Positions 5,739 to 6,061 of a stretch of 6,061 nucleotides of DNA are shown here, piece after piece. The stretch is from an uncultured Bacillota bacterium (GTDB lineage: Bacteria > Bacillota > Clostridia > Lachnospirales > Lachnospiraceae): positions 1-6,061 of the forward strand of contig CAJKMA010000105.1 of NCBI GenBank assembly GCA_905200905.1. Reading direction: 5' to 3'. The position numbers and the translations under genes are program-made. A model generated the notes under the pieces. It did no database searches. It was not told the DNA's origin and saw only the letters and a program-made list of their open reading frames with translations. Each line of letters starts with the position of its first letter. The stretch's first letter is position 1.

Positions 5739-5884
5739 TATTTTATATGCTTTTCCCAAAAACTGACTGCCCTTGCCAAATCCTCACATGCCGTCTGCTC
5801 GCCCGGACGGTAAATCAATGCAAAGGCATCTGAGCTAAGGAGGATTACTTCCCCCGGATTCTTTCTCTCCGGTATCTGGGGTAT
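5738..5884 (-). pseudogene. C-terminal fragment of an unidentified protein, fused to the rRNA spacer
   Basis: The minus-strand frame runs 48 codons from an in-frame TGA at 5885-5887 to TAG at 5738-5740, with no ATG. It reads IPQIPERKNPGEVILLSSDA, then FALIYRPGEQTACEDLARA and VSFWEKHIK. The composition and phrasing look like real protein. The short alternation of beta strand, FALIYRP and a final amphipathic helix resembles the C-terminus of a LysR-type effector-binding domain, but this is a weak resemblance and I do not claim the family. The upstream part of the gene is missing, because the sequence goes straight into the 23S 3' spacer. If it were a regulator remnant it could once have controlled the redox genes next door; that is speculation. 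Confidence 0.5.
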
Positions 5885-5896
5885 TCATACATACCC
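5879..5896 (-). repeat. Hairpin in the post-23S spacer
   Basis: GGGTAT and ATACCC form a perfect 6-bp stem with a 6-nt loop. It directly follows TGTGGTTTTGAG, a phrase I associate with 23S-5S spacers in Lachnospiraceae. It may be a processing stem or simply mark the edge of conserved rRNA-operon sequence. No T-run follows. Confidence 0.5.
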
Positions 5897-5932
5897 TCAA
5901 AACCACACATTGAACTTCCGCTTTTCCTTCTT

Positions 5933-5958
5933 CTTCCTACCTTTCCATCCTTCCTACC
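5933..5958 (-). repeat. Purine-rich spacer with two GGTAGGAAG repeats
   Basis: The spacer just after the 23S 3' end is almost all purine on the minus strand. GGTAGGAAG occurs at 5933-5941 and again at 5950-5958. Such spacers vary among rRNA operons; no function is assigned. Confidence 0.5.
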
Positions 5959-5965
5959 CAACCTC

Positions 5966-6061
5966 TTGGTTAAGCCCTCGACCGATTAGTAACAGTCAGC
6001 TCCATGCATTACTGCACTTCCACCTCTGCCCTATCTACCTCGTCGTCTTCAAGGGGTCTTA
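5966..6061 (-). rRNA. 23S ribosomal RNA, 3' end (partial)
   Basis: The reverse complement carries the conserved 23S 3' end: TTGAAGACGACGAGGTAGAT, then GTGGAAGTGCAGTAATGCA, GGAGCTGACTGTTACTAAT and CGGTCGAGGGCTTAACCAA. The terminal GCTTAACC would pair with the GGTTAAGC at the 5' end of the mature RNA to form helix 1. Only about 96 nt lie inside the window; the rest continues past the right edge. The exact 3' end is placed by this helix and may be off by a few bases. No 5S rRNA follows in the expected place. The redox cluster lies downstream in the same orientation. Confidence 0.93.

Noticed and set aside
5774..5826. CCGTC/GACGG hairpin on the minus strand as a terminator for the rRNA operon.
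   Set aside because: It lies inside the remnant's coding frame, has a 10-nt loop and no T-run after it.
5830..5844. On the minus strand TCCTCCTTAGCTCAG matches the first 15 bases of a typical tRNA-Asn, a gene that often follows 5S rRNA in Clostridia.
   Set aside because: No D-loop GG, anticodon stem, TTCAA loop or AGGAGGA 3' acceptor strand follows. The bases read through as part of an uninterrupted protein frame. At most it is a 5' scrap of a tRNA; chance is not excluded.
1..6061. CRISPR array, insertion sequence or phage gene in the window.
   Set aside because: No regularly spaced repeats, transposase, integrase or phage structural gene could be seen on either strand.

Overview
The window looks like the chromosome of a gut-type Clostridia member, probably Lachnospiraceae. 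This rests on the 23S rRNA 3' end, AG-rich ribosome-binding sites, and families common there: a DUF4405 cytochrome, a Cys-motif iron-sulfur flavoprotein, flavodoxin_4-type proteins and Big2 surface domains. It is a judgement from recall; no database search was done. Every recognisable gene is on the minus strand, so transcription runs from the right edge to the left.

Right edge (about 5690-6061): the last ~96 nt of a 23S rRNA gene, then a purine-rich spacer with a small hairpin. No 5S rRNA follows. The spacer instead runs into the C-terminal 48 codons of an unidentified protein with no start codon.

Centre (1797-5688): a compact redox gene cluster. In transcription order it holds a small NAD(P)H-dependent FMN reductase-like protein, an aldo/keto reductase, the broken 3' half of an alpha/beta hydrolase (nucleophile Ser replaced by Phe), an iron-sulfur flavoprotein-like reductase with a C-x2-C-x2-C-x5-C motif, a six-helix DUF4405 b-type cytochrome candidate, and a membrane-anchored flavodoxin. 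The last three are separated by only 13-15 nt, with Shine-Dalgarno sequences in or next to the preceding stop, so they are almost certainly co-transcribed.

Left part (214-1770): a chain of gene pieces. A secreted two-Big2-domain protein is joined in frame to the C-terminal two thirds of a second flavodoxin that lacks its FMN phosphate loop. Its last 17 residues are an out-of-frame reading of a metallophosphoesterase N-terminus. That fragment is followed by ~37 nt of A/T-rich DNA and then the C-terminal part of a Fic protein whose active-site motif is cut through. Bases 1-213 hold no recognised gene.

Working model (inference): the intact part is an electron-transfer module. Cytosolic NAD(P)H-linked flavoproteins could feed a DUF4405 heme protein, which could reduce a flavodoxin tethered on the outer face of the membrane. 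The module lies between an rRNA operon end lacking its 5S gene and a decayed flank, so the locus appears to have been rearranged repeatedly, unless some junctions are assembly joins at repeated rRNA.
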